A DNA stretch of 64,000 nucleotides from Lachnospiraceae bacterium XBD2001 (GCA_900116395.1 FPAN01000006.1:62001-126000), one strand, 5' to 3'. Counted from the stretch's first letter, positions 25,444 through 34,007 are shown. The notes: a model not told the origin generated them from the letters alone. Program-made: numbers and translations.

Positions 25444-26436
25444 ATGATTATAACCATGGCACACGGAAGTGGCGGAGCAGCAACTTCCGAATTGATTGAT
25501 GAGATTTTTGCAAAAGCTTTTGATAACGATGTATTGAATGAGATGGAAGACAGCGCAGTGGTTCCGGGAAGCGGACGAATCGCGGTAACCACCGATAGTT
25601 TCGTGGTTACACCGTTAGAGTATCCGGGCGGAAATATTGGCCGATTGGCAGTCTGCGGAACGGTAAACGACCTTCTGATGCGTGGCGCAACTCCGAAGTA
25701 CCTGACCTGTGGCTATATTATCCAGGAAGGAACCGACTCAGAGCTTCTGAAGCGTGTAGCCAATGCAATGGCAGAGACGGCTGCGGAAGCAGGCGTAAAG
25801 ATTGTAGCCGGTGATACCAAGGTCATCGAAGGGAACGGTGGCATCATGATCAATACCGCAGGCGTCGGATTCGTTCCGGACGGTGTGGATATCTCCGCAA
25901 CCAAGATTGCGCCGGGGGATGTGATTCTTGTCTCCGGTAATCTGGGAGATCATCACGCAACCATTTTGGGAAGCCGCATGAATATCACCAACACCATCGA
26001 AAGCGACAACGCTCCGCTGAATGATATGGTGGCAGCGCTGTTGGAAAACGGCGTGGATGTGCATTGCTTAAGAGATGTTACCCGTGGCGGATTGGCTACG
26101 GTATTGAAGGAGTTATCCGATAGCTCCAAAGTAACCATTACCCTGGAGGAAGAGGCGCTTCCGTTGAATCCGGCCGTACGGGATTTCTGTGGCTTGCTGG
26201 GATTGGATCCGCTGTACATGGGTAACGAAGGCAAGATGATTGCTGCAGTTCCAAAGGCCCAGGCCGAGAAGGCGCTGGAGCTGATTCGCAGTGCAAAATA
26301 CGGAGAGGCTGCTGCCCTTGTGGGCGAGGTTACCGAAGGTGTGGACGGACACGGGGATTTGCTGGTGCGAACCGCCATCGGAGGTATCCGTCAGCTGGAC
26401 GTTTTACAGGGCGAAGGATTACCTCGAATCTGCTAA
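25444..26436 (+). CDS. hypE: hydrogenase maturation protein HypE
   Basis: 330-residue PurM-like ATPase that dehydrates its C-terminal thiocarboxamide to thiocyanate, the cyanide donor. The N-terminal MAHGSGG motif and the C-terminal LPRIC (final Cys330, the modified residue) are both intact. After it comes an 84-base gap with clustered DnaA boxes before hypB. Confidence 0.96.
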   Translation: MIITMAHGSGGAATSELIDEIFAKAFDNDVLNEMEDSAVVPGSGRIAVTTDSFVVTPLEYPGGNIGRLAVCGTVNDLLMRGATPKYLTCGYIIQEGTDSELLKRVANAMAETAAEAGVKIVAGDTKVIEGNGGIMINTAGVGFVPDGVDISATKIAPGDVILVSGNLGDHHATILGSRMNITNTIESDNAPLNDMVAALLENGVDVHCLRDVTRGGLATVLKELSDSSKVTITLEEEALPLNPAVRDFCGLLGLDPLYMGNEGKMIAAVPKAQAEKALELIRSAKYGEAAALVGEVTEGVDGHGDLLVRTAIGGIRQLDVLQGEGLPRIC

Positions 26437-26476
26437 TCTGTGGTGGTCAGAACATATTCTGCATGTTACAATATTA

Positions 26477-26528
26477 TTATCCGCAGATTGTGGATAAAGG
26501 AATAGAATGGAGGCTATGCTGTGGATAA
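26477..26528. promoter_or_regulatory. cluster of DnaA boxes between hypE and hypB
   Basis: TTATCCGCA (26477-26485, one mismatch to consensus), TGTGGATAA (26489-26497, perfect, inverted) and TGTGGATAA (26520-26528, perfect, overlapping the hypB GTG start). The first two form a back-to-back palindrome TTATCC/GGATAA. Confidence 0.45.
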
Positions 26529-27192
26529 CAGTATTCGAGTAAAAGAAGTAAAGGCACACGTTTTGGAAGACAATGATGCATTGGCTGCCAAGGTTCGTGA
26601 AGGCCTCAATCAGAAGCAAACATTTTTAGTGAATTTGATGGCAAGTCCGGGAGCGGGCAAGACGACGACTCTGGTTCGTACCATCAATGCTTTGAAGGAT
26701 AAGTACAAAATCGGAGTTATGGAAGCGGATGTAGATTCCCAGGTAGATGCGGATACCATCGCTGCTACCGGCGCTCGTGTCATCCAGTTACATACCGGCG
26801 GATCCTGCCATATGGATGCAGGTATGACCCAGAGCGGTTTGGATGAGCTTGGAATTGATGATTTGGATATTGTTTTTTTGGAGAACATCGGTAATCTGGT
26901 ATGCCCTGCGGAATTCGATGTAGGCGCTGCCAAGAAGGTTACCATCTTAAGTGTGCCGGAAGGACATGATAAGCCGCTGAAATACCCGTTGATGTTTACC
27001 GTAACGGATTGTCTGTTGATTAATAAGATTGATACCGCACCGGTGTTTGATTTTGACCTGGATGCGTTACGTACCTATATCGATCGTTTGAATCCGGGAC
27101 TCCCGATTCTGCCATTGTCCTCTCTGAATGGAGACGGCTTTGATGCATGGATTTCCTGGCTGGAGAACGAAGTGGAGGCATGGAGAGCATAA
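26521..27192 (+). CDS. hypB: hydrogenase nickel GTPase HypB (copy 1)
   Basis: 223-residue SIMIBI GTPase that loads nickel into the large subunit with HypA. P-loop ASPGAGKTT lies at about residues 41-49, the metal-site motif CHMDAGM near 99, ENIGNLVCP near 121 and the base-specificity motif NKID. The N-terminal CXXCGC nickel motif and His-rich stretch of some HypB proteins are absent. The start is GTG with GGAGG at 26509-26513. A paralogue follows immediately. Confidence 0.94.
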   Translation: MDNSIRVKEVKAHVLEDNDALAAKVREGLNQKQTFLVNLMASPGAGKTTTLVRTINALKDKYKIGVMEADVDSQVDADTIAATGARVIQLHTGGSCHMDAGMTQSGLDELGIDDLDIVFLENIGNLVCPAEFDVGAAKKVTILSVPEGHDKPLKYPLMFTVTDCLLINKIDTAPVFDFDLDALRTYIDRLNPGLPILPLSSLNGDGFDAWISWLENEVEAWRA

Positions 27193-27858
27193 ATGAAAGT
27201 AATCGAAGTACATCGCAGTGTGACGGATTCCAACGATCGGGATGCCCAGGTGCTGCGTGATGAATTAATTGAGAAGAAGACCTTACTGATTAACCTGATG
27301 AGTTCTCCGGGAAGCGGTAAGACTACCTTGTTGTCTAAGACCGTATCCGATATGAAGGATACCACCCGTATTGGCGTTATCGAAGCAGACATTGATTCCG
27401 ATGTGGATGCTGTTAAGATGGAGACCTTCGGAGCGAAGAGTATTCAGGTACATACCGATGGCATGTGCCACATGGATGCAGGTATGACCCGTCGCGGAAT
27501 CGAAGAGTTGGGAACAGAGGATGTGGATATCGCCATCCTCGAGAACGTTGGTAATCTGATCTGCCCGGCAGAGTTCGATACCGGAGCACATCTGAATATC
27601 ATGATCTTAAGCGTGCCGGAGGGGGACGATAAGCCGTTGAAGTATCCATTGATGTTCTCTATGTGTGATGCATTGGTGATTACCAAGATGGATACCTTGT
27701 CCTATTTTACATTTGATTTGGAGAAGTGCTGCGAGCACGTGAAGAAGTTGAACCCGGAGGTTCGCATTTTTCCTGTTTCTGCCAAAACAGGAGAGGGGAT
27801 GCTGGAGTTTGAGGCATATTTGAGGGGACAATACGATGGAAGGATTGGAGAGGACTAG
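27193..27858 (+). CDS. hypB: second HypB-family GTPase
   Basis: 221-residue paralogue of the preceding gene, about half identical by eye. It keeps SSPGSGKTT (about 36-44), CHMDAGM, ENVGNLICP and TKMD in place of NKID. The ATG directly follows the first copy's stop. Tandem hypB genes imply duplication, with either dosage, a heterodimer or a different client (another nickel enzyme) as explanations. Its end overlaps the GGDEF gene by 23 bases. Confidence 0.9.
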   Translation: MKVIEVHRSVTDSNDRDAQVLRDELIEKKTLLINLMSSPGSGKTTLLSKTVSDMKDTTRIGVIEADIDSDVDAVKMETFGAKSIQVHTDGMCHMDAGMTRRGIEELGTEDVDIAILENVGNLICPAEFDTGAHLNIMILSVPEGDDKPLKYPLMFSMCDALVITKMDTLSYFTFDLEKCCEHVKKLNPEVRIFPVSAKTGEGMLEFEAYLRGQYDGRIGED

Positions 27859-28972
27859 CGAGATTCAGGCTATCATTCGTCGGAAGGTGGCGACACTGGT
27901 TACGGTGTGCGCCGTTATTATGACGATCCTCGATATCGCATTATTTATTTATAACCTAGAGTTGGATTTGTTTCGTGACGGCCCGTTGCCGTTTTTTGTA
28001 CAGCGTGTGCTGACACCGTTGGTTGTGAATTTTGGCCTGCTGTCTTTTATGTGGGGCAGTGAAGGTGGTATTCACAGCACAGATTACAAGAATGGTGTGG
28101 TTGCATGGACGATTTGCTCCGTGTGTGGGGTATCGGCAATTGTCCATGGGGTATATGTCATTACCTGGATTGGAACGGGGCTGGGAGTTCTGTTTTTAAC
28201 CATTTCCCATAACAGACTACAGAAAGTACTGATATTGATTTACTCCTACGTTCTTGTGACGTTGGCTTTTTTGGCACAGCTTCATGAATGGCGGGGAGTC
28301 GAGAAGATTCTGGACAAAACGGTATTCGTCTATTACGTGCAGAATCTGGTGCTTTGCTATGCAATGCTGGCAATCGTGTATTTCATGAGCATGGTGCTTC
28401 ATAGTCACATCCTGGAGATTATGGAGGACAACCGGAACCTGATGAAACAGTCCGGCGAGTACGAACAGCGTGTGGCGACGGATGCGTTGACGGGATGTTA
28501 TTCCAGAGATTATCTGAGTCACAACATTGAGAAGATTTTCCGGAAGTGTACCAACCGTCTGGCTACTTCCGTGGCGCTGATTGATATTGATAATTTCAAA
28601 AAAATCAACGATACCTACGGCCATGACTGTGGCGATGTGGTATTGGAACGTATCGGTAAGTTGGGCCGTATGCTTGGTCATGCGGAGCAGGAACGTCCGT
28701 TGTATCGGGTGTGCCGTTACGGTGGGGAGGAGTTCCTCTTTATTTTTACAGACCGCAATCCCGTTACCTGCCAGAAGCAGATTGAAGAGTTTCGACGGGT
28801 GTTCGAGAGCCAGGAGTATGATTTTACCGATGATCGCATTACCGTAAGCGGTGGCATCGTCACTTGCTCCAGCGCTCAGGAATTCAATGTGGTATTCAAA
28901 GCGGTGGATGAGGCGCTGTATGAGGCCAAGGCTTCTGGCAAGAACCGAATCGTTGTCGGTAAAGGCTTGTAG
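27836..28972 (+). CDS. membrane diguanylate cyclase (GGDEF)
   Basis: 378 residues: about six membrane helices (residues 18-190), a short coiled segment, then a GGDEF domain from DALTGCYSRD. The active site is GGEEF at 296-300 and the metal-binding DIDNFKKINDTYGH is intact, so it should make c-di-GMP. An inhibitory RxxD site is not visible before GGEEF. The start at 27836 has GAGGGG about 8 bases upstream and lies within the end of the second hypB, so translation is probably coupled to the hydrogenase maturation operon. Confidence 0.9.
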   Translation: MEGLERTSEIQAIIRRKVATLVTVCAVIMTILDIALFIYNLELDLFRDGPLPFFVQRVLTPLVVNFGLLSFMWGSEGGIHSTDYKNGVVAWTICSVCGVSAIVHGVYVITWIGTGLGVLFLTISHNRLQKVLILIYSYVLVTLAFLAQLHEWRGVEKILDKTVFVYYVQNLVLCYAMLAIVYFMSMVLHSHILEIMEDNRNLMKQSGEYEQRVATDALTGCYSRDYLSHNIEKIFRKCTNRLATSVALIDIDNFKKINDTYGHDCGDVVLERIGKLGRMLGHAEQERPLYRVCRYGGEEFLFIFTDRNPVTCQKQIEEFRRVFESQEYDFTDDRITVSGGIVTCSSAQEFNVVFKAVDEALYEAKASGKNRIVVGKGL

Positions 28973-29003
28973 GGCAGCGCAGTGTGCATTTCCACACGGC
29001 TTT

Positions 29004-29012
29004 TGATATAAT
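29004..29012 (+). promoter_or_regulatory. extended -10 promoter of the DUF4854-like lipoprotein
   Basis: TGATATAAT at 29004-29012 is an extended -10. The -35 region is weak and overlaps an inverted repeat GTGTG/CACAC (28982-28997) that could bind a regulator. Confidence 0.55.
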
Positions 29013-29062
29013 GTGACAAGCTACTAACATGGCGAAACACAGATAATGAAAGGGAGAATACA

Positions 29063-29473
29063 ATGAAAAGATTTCTTACAACAGTTGCAACTGCAATGGC
29101 TGCAATGATGCTTTTGGTAGGTTGCGGCGGACCTGCAAACTTAGAAGAAGCATTACAGAAGGATGAAGAGGCGAAGGCTCAGATTGAGCAGATGTCTTCC
29201 GAGTCCGGTGTTTCCATTGAGGTAAAAGAGAATACCATCAGCTATACCTACGATTTGGGTATGGAGCTTGATGATGAGACGAAGGATGCTGTGGTAGAAC
29301 AGTTGAATACACAGATTTCCGCATACGATGATACCTTTACCGGTATTGCTAAGTCCGTAGAGGACAGCACCAAGTTAACCGGAATTCTTGTGGTTGTGAA
29401 TTATTCTGATAGTCAGGGTAATGTAATCTATTCCGCAACATACAATGCTGAGGGACGTGTAGACAACAAGTAG
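29063..29473 (+). CDS. small lipoprotein, DUF4854-like
   Basis: 136 residues with a lipoprotein signal (lipobox LVGC, Cys at about 21) and a compact domain of alternating helix and beta stretches (EVKENTISYTYDLG, LTGILVVVNYSDSQGNVIYS). This matches the small secreted DUF4854 lipoproteins of Lachnospiraceae as I remember them. Function is unknown. It has its own promoter and a strong ribosome site, and is followed by the sugar mutase after 21 bases. Confidence 0.75.
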   Translation: MKRFLTTVATAMAAMMLLVGCGGPANLEEALQKDEEAKAQIEQMSSESGVSIEVKENTISYTYDLGMELDDETKDAVVEQLNTQISAYDDTFTGIAKSVEDSTKLTGILVVVNYSDSQGNVIYSATYNAEGRVDNK

Positions 29474-29494
29474 TGTGAAAGGAAGGTAGAACTT

Positions 29495-31177
29495 ATGTAT
29501 CAGGACGAATATAAGCGTTGGCTGGCAGCAGATTTGGAAGATGCAGATTTACTTCCGGAGCTGTTACGTGTACAGGATAATGATGACGAGATTAAGGATC
29601 GCTTTGCGGTGTCTCTGCAGTTTGGTACTGCAGGATTGCGCGGTACGGTCGGCGCGGGAACGAACCGCATGAATATCTGGGTGGTTCGTCAGGCAACCCA
29701 GGGACTGGCAAACTGGGTGAAGACCCAGGGTGGCAATCAGACCGTTGCTATCAGCTATGACAGCCGTATTAAGAGTGATGTATTTGCTAAGACAGCAGCA
29801 GGTGTATTAGCTGCGAATGGAATCAAGGTTCGTATTTATGATGCTTTGATGCCGGTTCCTGCATTGAGCTTCGCAACCAGATATTATCAGTGTAATGCCG
29901 GCATCATGGTTACCGCATCCCACAATCCGGCTAAGTACAACGGCTACAAGGCTTACGGTCCGGACGGATGCCAGATGACCGATGATGCGGCAGCGATTGT
30001 TTACGATGAAATCCAGAAGACGGATATTTTGACCGGTGCGAAATACATCTCCTTTGCAGAGGGTGTAGAGAACGGTATGATCCGTTTTGTAGGGGATGAT
30101 TGCAAGAAGGCGTTGTATGATGCCATTGAAGACCGTCAGGTTCGTCCGGGCCTGTGCAAGAGTGCCGGATTGAAGTTGGTTTATTCCCCATTGAACGGTT
30201 CCGGATTGGTTCCGGTAACGAAGGTTCTTAACGACATGGGAATTACCGATATTACCATTGTTCCGGAGCAGGAATATCCGAACGGATACTTTACAACCTG
30301 CCCATATCCGAATCCGGAGATTTTGGAAGCTTTGCAGTATGGCCTGAACCTTGCCAAGGAAGAGGGCGCTGATTTGATGCTTGCAACCGATCCGGATGCA
30401 GACCGTGTCGGTATTGCTATGAAATGTCCGGATGGAAGCTATGAGCTGGTATCCGGTAATGAGATGGGTGTATTGTTATTGGATTACATCTGTGCCGGTC
30501 GTATCGAGAAGGGCACCATGCCGAAAAATCCGGTAGCAGTGATGTCCATCGTATCCACTCCGCTGGCAGACAAGGTGGCAGAACACTACGGCGTAGAGCT
30601 GCGTCATGTATTGACCGGATTCAAGTGGATTGGTGATCAGATTGCACAGTTAGAGGCAGATGGAGAAGTGGACCGTTTCATCTTCGGATTCGAAGAGAGT
30701 TACGGTTACCTGGCAGGCCCTTATGTTCGTGATAAGGATGCCATCATCGGCTCCATGTTAATCTGTGAGATGGCTGCATATTATCGCAGCATCGGATCTT
30801 CCATCAAGCAGCGCTTGGAGGAGATTTATGCAGAGTATGGCCGTTATCTGAACAAGGTAGATAGTTTTGAATTCCCTGGATTGTCCGGAATGGACAAGAT
30901 GAAGGGCATTATGGATAACCTTCGCAGCAATGCGCCTGCAGATTTTGCAGGAATTAAGGTATGCGGTGTGACCGATTACGCGAAGCCGGAGGAGACCGGA
31001 CTTCCGAAGGCCAACGTATTGATTTATGACTTGGAAGACGGTTCTACCGTTGTGGTACGTCCGTCCGGAACCGAGCCGAAGATTAAGACTTACTTCACCA
31101 CGAAGGGTGCAGATTTGGCAGAGGCAGAAGCAAAGAAAGCCAAGCTGGCAGAGGCATGTAAACCGATTCTTTCCTAG
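29495..31177 (+). CDS. phosphohexomutase (phosphoglucomutase/phosphomannomutase)
   Basis: 560-residue alpha-D-phosphohexomutase interconverting glucose-1- and glucose-6-phosphate (or mannose phosphates). The phosphoserine loop TASHNPAKYNGYK is near residue 139, the Mg-binding DPDADRVG near 301, the sugar loop GFEES near 395, and the phosphate-binding RPSGTEPKIK near the end. Length and pattern fit PgcA-type enzymes. It may feed glucose-1-phosphate from maltodextrin breakdown into glycolysis. Confidence 0.93.
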   Translation: MYQDEYKRWLAADLEDADLLPELLRVQDNDDEIKDRFAVSLQFGTAGLRGTVGAGTNRMNIWVVRQATQGLANWVKTQGGNQTVAISYDSRIKSDVFAKTAAGVLAANGIKVRIYDALMPVPALSFATRYYQCNAGIMVTASHNPAKYNGYKAYGPDGCQMTDDAAAIVYDEIQKTDILTGAKYISFAEGVENGMIRFVGDDCKKALYDAIEDRQVRPGLCKSAGLKLVYSPLNGSGLVPVTKVLNDMGITDITIVPEQEYPNGYFTTCPYPNPEILEALQYGLNLAKEEGADLMLATDPDADRVGIAMKCPDGSYELVSGNEMGVLLLDYICAGRIEKGTMPKNPVAVMSIVSTPLADKVAEHYGVELRHVLTGFKWIGDQIAQLEADGEVDRFIFGFEESYGYLAGPYVRDKDAIIGSMLICEMAAYYRSIGSSIKQRLEEIYAEYGRYLNKVDSFEFPGLSGMDKMKGIMDNLRSNAPADFAGIKVCGVTDYAKPEETGLPKANVLIYDLEDGSTVVVRPSGTEPKIKTYFTTKGADLAEAEAKKAKLAEACKPILS

Positions 31178-31191
31178 CATAGGAGATGCGT

Positions 31192-31923
31192 ATGGCGAGT
31201 TTAGCTGATTTATCCGCAGGCGTCTCTGTTCGTGTTGCGGTATATGGTAAAAACCATACGGGGGTATTCTTTGAGACGACCGTTGTGGCACAATCCATGC
31301 GAGATCGTGAAGTGCTTCGGGCAAATACCAAGGAAGATGTGGCGCTGGTGAAGTTGATTCACACGGAAGACCGGGCGAACATCGTGAATTTTGAGAGCGA
31401 GCTGGTGCGTTGCGAGGTGTTGGTGCCAAGCACCGGTGAGTTCTATAACGATATTCGTGTGCGTCGCGTCTTCTTGCAGGATGCCGGAGATGTGCATGTG
31501 ATTATGTGCCCAACCAGCGAAGGATTTGTGAATCGCCGCAAATTCTTCCGCTTGTGGGTTGGTGTTCAGGGAACCGTTACAACCACCGGATTGGCGGAGT
31601 ATGCCCAGGAGACTGTTACCATACGTGATGTATCTGCGGGAGGTGTCGGATTCTTCTGCCGAAGGGGATTTCCTGCCAATGTGGGAGATACTCTGGTGGT
31701 GACTTTTGCCGATACGTCCTCTAAGAAGAGCTATTGGTTCTCGCTGACTTGTGTTGTTGTTCGCGCCCAAGGTGCGGACCGGGGAGATAAGGTGCTTGGC
31801 TGCCGTCTCTTGCATGAGCACGAGGAAGTGCATGATTATGTCCATAAGAAGCAATTAGACCGTATCCGTCGCCTGTCTGTAGAACCGGGCCAGGAGATGG
31901 AGGATGTCGACATAGAAGAGTAA
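31192..31923 (+). CDS. PilZ-domain protein
   Basis: 243 residues with an N-terminal YcgR-like beta domain and a C-terminal PilZ domain. The c-di-GMP signature is present: NRRKFFR (114-120) and DVSAGG (146-151). It should bind c-di-GMP and, as YcgR relatives do, act on the flagellar motor or another output. ATG 31192 is preferred to 31186, since AGGAG at 31181-31185 abuts the earlier codon. A GGDEF cyclase lies 3 kb upstream. Confidence 0.88.
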   Translation: MASLADLSAGVSVRVAVYGKNHTGVFFETTVVAQSMRDREVLRANTKEDVALVKLIHTEDRANIVNFESELVRCEVLVPSTGEFYNDIRVRRVFLQDAGDVHVIMCPTSEGFVNRRKFFRLWVGVQGTVTTTGLAEYAQETVTIRDVSAGGVGFFCRRGFPANVGDTLVVTFADTSSKKSYWFSLTCVVVRAQGADRGDKVLGCRLLHEHEEVHDYVHKKQLDRIRRLSVEPGQEMEDVDIEE

Positions 31924-31924
31924 A

Positions 31925-32154
31925 ACAAAAGAACAGGATGCATTTGCATCCTGTTCTTGTCATTTTCCGAAATATACATCGTATTGGGATAATTTCGAAT
32001 CAATGAAGTTCACACCATTTCTTCTAACTATCTTGCTACCGCGAAATCAAATCGGTGAAGCACACGCCACGTCATCTCATTCATTGAAAGACTTGTCACC
32101 TGAAGCACACGCCAGGTTTCTTCCTCTTTTAATTGAAGTACATCTCGTTTACTT
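31925..32154 (-). ncRNA. candidate small RNA with repeated hairpin loops
   Basis: About 230 nt on the minus strand between a consensus promoter and a terminator, without a gene. Reading the minus strand, the loop GCGTGTGCTT appears twice closed by stems: ACCTG/CAGGT (plus positions 32098-32117) and GTG/CAC (32055-32070). A relative, AATG-GTGTGAACTT-CATT, lies at 32002-32019 and a fourth degenerate copy near 32132. Repeated identical loops suggest an RNA that titrates a protein or another RNA. It could instead be a set of direct-repeat DNA binding sites. Confidence 0.6.
31929..31958. terminator. bidirectional terminator
   Basis: GAACAGGATGCA (31931-31942) and TGCATCCTGTTC (31945-31956) form a 12-bp perfect stem with a 2-base spacer (AT/TT rich ends extend it). 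On the minus strand it is followed by TTTTGTTTTA, a good U tract. Confidence 0.8.
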
Positions 32155-32160
32155 GTGTTT

Positions 32161-32189
32161 ATAATACAATACAAAAGGGCTTATGTCAA
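32161..32189 (-). promoter_or_regulatory. promoter of the candidate repeated-loop RNA
   Basis: On the minus strand TTGACA (32189 to 32184), exactly 17 bases, TATTAT (32166 to 32161). It points away from the zinc-ribbon gene, toward the terminator at 31958-31929. Confidence 0.8.
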
Positions 32190-32244
32190 CTAAATTATCT
32201 GAAAAAATATAGATAATACTCGCTAATTTCTGAACAATCAACAT

Positions 32245-32505
32245 CTAGTACCATTGGTCTTTTCGGTACACAAAATAGCCGTTTTCGATCCAATCTTTTA
32301 CCTGGGCCAGTGGAATTCCGAACTCATCTGCAACGTCCATTGCAGTCACATCATGGGTCTGAATATAATTCTTAACCTTCTGATAGAGCTCTTCTTCCTC
32401 ACAGGCCGGACAGGTCTCCCCCCGATAGGTGCGTGGCACCCGCTGTCCGCATTGTGGACAGTAGCGTCCGTTGTTTTCCTCCTCCATGGGGAATCTTCGC
32501 TTCAT
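32245..32505 (-). CDS. zinc-ribbon / helix-turn-helix protein
   Basis: 86 residues. An N-terminal zinc ribbon CPQCGQ...CPAC (about 16-34) is followed by a small helix-turn-helix (MDVADEFGIPLAQVKDWIENG, about 56-76) and an aromatic end. The plan resembles YvyF-type flagellar-operon proteins and MerR-like fragments. Function unknown; a DNA or RNA binding role is inferred. It starts 15 bases after the PIN-PhoH stop with AAAGGAAG upstream, so the two are probably co-transcribed. Confidence 0.75.
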   Translation of the reverse strand: MKRRFPMEEENNGRYCPQCGQRVPRTYRGETCPACEEEELYQKVKNYIQTHDVTAMDVADEFGIPLAQVKDWIENGYFVYRKDQWY

Positions 32506-32520
32506 AGATCTTCCTTTCTA

Positions 32521-33927
32521 CTAAAGGGTTAGGCGCTTCGCTGCCTCCATCGCCAATGGGCTTCGTACACTTTCTTCCTGGTCGAAGGTAAGCTGTGCAC
32601 AGAGCTTGCTGCCTTTCATCTTTTCTGCTGCGAACACCAAACCGTTATTAATTTTATCCAACTTCGGATTATCAATCTGATCCGGATCTCCGGCTACAAT
32701 GACCTTGGTGCCCATGCCGGCACGGGAGATAATCTCGAGAATCTGGCCGACGGTGGCGTTCTGGGCCTCGTCAATGATTAAGTAGCTTCCTGTAATGGAA
32801 CGACCGCGCATATAGGCCATGGAGCAAATCTCTAAAATGCCCTCGTCCAATAGGTCGTCAATCTGGGCGTGAATCTGATCCATGGATTCTTCCTTGGTAT
32901 TCGCCTTCAGCAGGACTTCTAAGTTATCAATGAACGGCGCAACCAATGGTCCCATTTTCTCTTCCAAGGTTCCTGGAAGGAATCCCATGTCCGCATCGGA
33001 GAGGACGTTGTTACGTGTAATCATAACTTTCTGATAGCGGGCACCGCTGCTGCTGTAACCTTGGCGATAGCTTTCGTCTAAGCCGGCTGCCAGAGACAGA
33101 AATGTTTTAGCACATCCGGCCGGTCCCCGCAAGATGACTAGAGGAATTTCTTCCGGTGGTGCCATCAATGCATGAAGGGCGAATTTCTGGGCAATGTTAC
33201 GTCCGGTAATACCAAATGGATGCTCATTGTCTTTGATGCGGTATAGCATGCCTTCCCGGTACATAGCCAGAGCCGTACGGTCGTTGGGACTGTCGGAATC
33301 CCGCACCAGGCAGAATTCGTTCTCTTCCACATCAATGATATGATTATCCTCCGAATAGAAGGTGATTTCTTTGTTTACAGCTACCGCGCCTTCTCCCATT
33401 AGTGTCGAAAAAGCTTTTCCGGAGAGATAGGCGTCACAGCGTCCGGTATAAATATTGTCTTCGTCGTCGATTTCCTCGTTGTGGTAACCTTGCGTCTCCA
33501 CACCGCAGACAACGGCATTGATTCGCATGGATACGTCATTGGTAATCAGGATGACCGGCGCGTTGGTATTTTTTGCTCGGGTAATGACGGAACTGATGAT
33601 GCGGTTATCCGGAGCGGAAATATCGAATCCTTGTGGCAGATTTTCCTGATGTATGCCGTCCGGGTCTATATAGAATTTTCCGCCGTGAGGAAGAGGGATG
33701 CCCTCGATGTAGTCGCCTTGAGGCCGTAGAGAATCGATGATTCGGATTGCTTCTCTGGCGTGATAGCCAAGTTCGCCCGGCGCTGTCTTCTTACGATCCA
33801 ACTCTTGCAGCGTTGTTCCGGTGATGACCACATTGTTGTCCTCAAATCCGAAAATAGAATTTGGTTGTTGAATTAGAATGTTCGTGTCTAGTACGTAGGT
33901 CTTTGCAATGCTTTTCTTTTTTGGCAT
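32521..33927 (-). CDS. PIN-PhoH family ATPase/RNase
   Basis: 468 residues. An N-terminal PIN domain begins YVLDTNILIQQ (Asp14), with further acidic residues near 107 and 131 that would complete a nuclease site. A PhoH-type P-loop ATPase follows with Walker A GPAGCAKT (268-275) and Walker B LIIDEAQNA. This fusion is the PhoH2 type, known in mycobacteria as an RNA unwinding and cleaving enzyme. The start has AAAGGAGAC upstream and a promoter at 34007-33999. It diverges from murI. Confidence 0.9.
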   Translation of the reverse strand: MPKKKSIAKTYVLDTNILIQQPNSIFGFEDNNVVITGTTLQELDRKKTAPGELGYHAREAIRIIDSLRPQGDYIEGIPLPHGGKFYIDPDGIHQENLPQGFDISAPDNRIISSVITRAKNTNAPVILITNDVSMRINAVVCGVETQGYHNEEIDDEDNIYTGRCDAYLSGKAFSTLMGEGAVAVNKEITFYSEDNHIIDVEENEFCLVRDSDSPNDRTALAMYREGMLYRIKDNEHPFGITGRNIAQKFALHALMAPPEEIPLVILRGPAGCAKTFLSLAAGLDESYRQGYSSSGARYQKVMITRNNVLSDADMGFLPGTLEEKMGPLVAPFIDNLEVLLKANTKEESMDQIHAQIDDLLDEGILEICSMAYMRGRSITGSYLIIDEAQNATVGQILEIISRAGMGTKVIVAGDPDQIDNPKLDKINNGLVFAAEKMKGSKLCAQLTFDQEESVRSPLAMEAAKRLTL

Positions 33928-33998
33928 AGGCAGTCTCCTTTGTGCAGAATTTTTCGGTTAGTGGCTACCCTCCTTCTTCGATATTTTTTTGTATACCC

Positions 33999-34007
33999 AT
34001 TATAGCA
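33999..34007 (-). promoter_or_regulatory. PIN-PhoH promoter
   Basis: Minus-strand TGCTATAAT (34007 to 33999), a perfect extended -10 with weak -35, leaving a leader of about 65 bases. Confidence 0.6.

Noticed and set aside
32060-32100. Short peptide frame in the minus-strand candidate RNA
   Set aside because: An 18-codon frame from an ATG exists but has no ribosome site and crosses the repeated hairpins.
31930-32150. CRISPR array suggested by the repeated TGAAGCACACGCC motif
   Set aside because: Only two exact copies, 46 bases apart, with degenerate others at unequal spacing and no cas genes; promoter and terminator fit a small RNA better.
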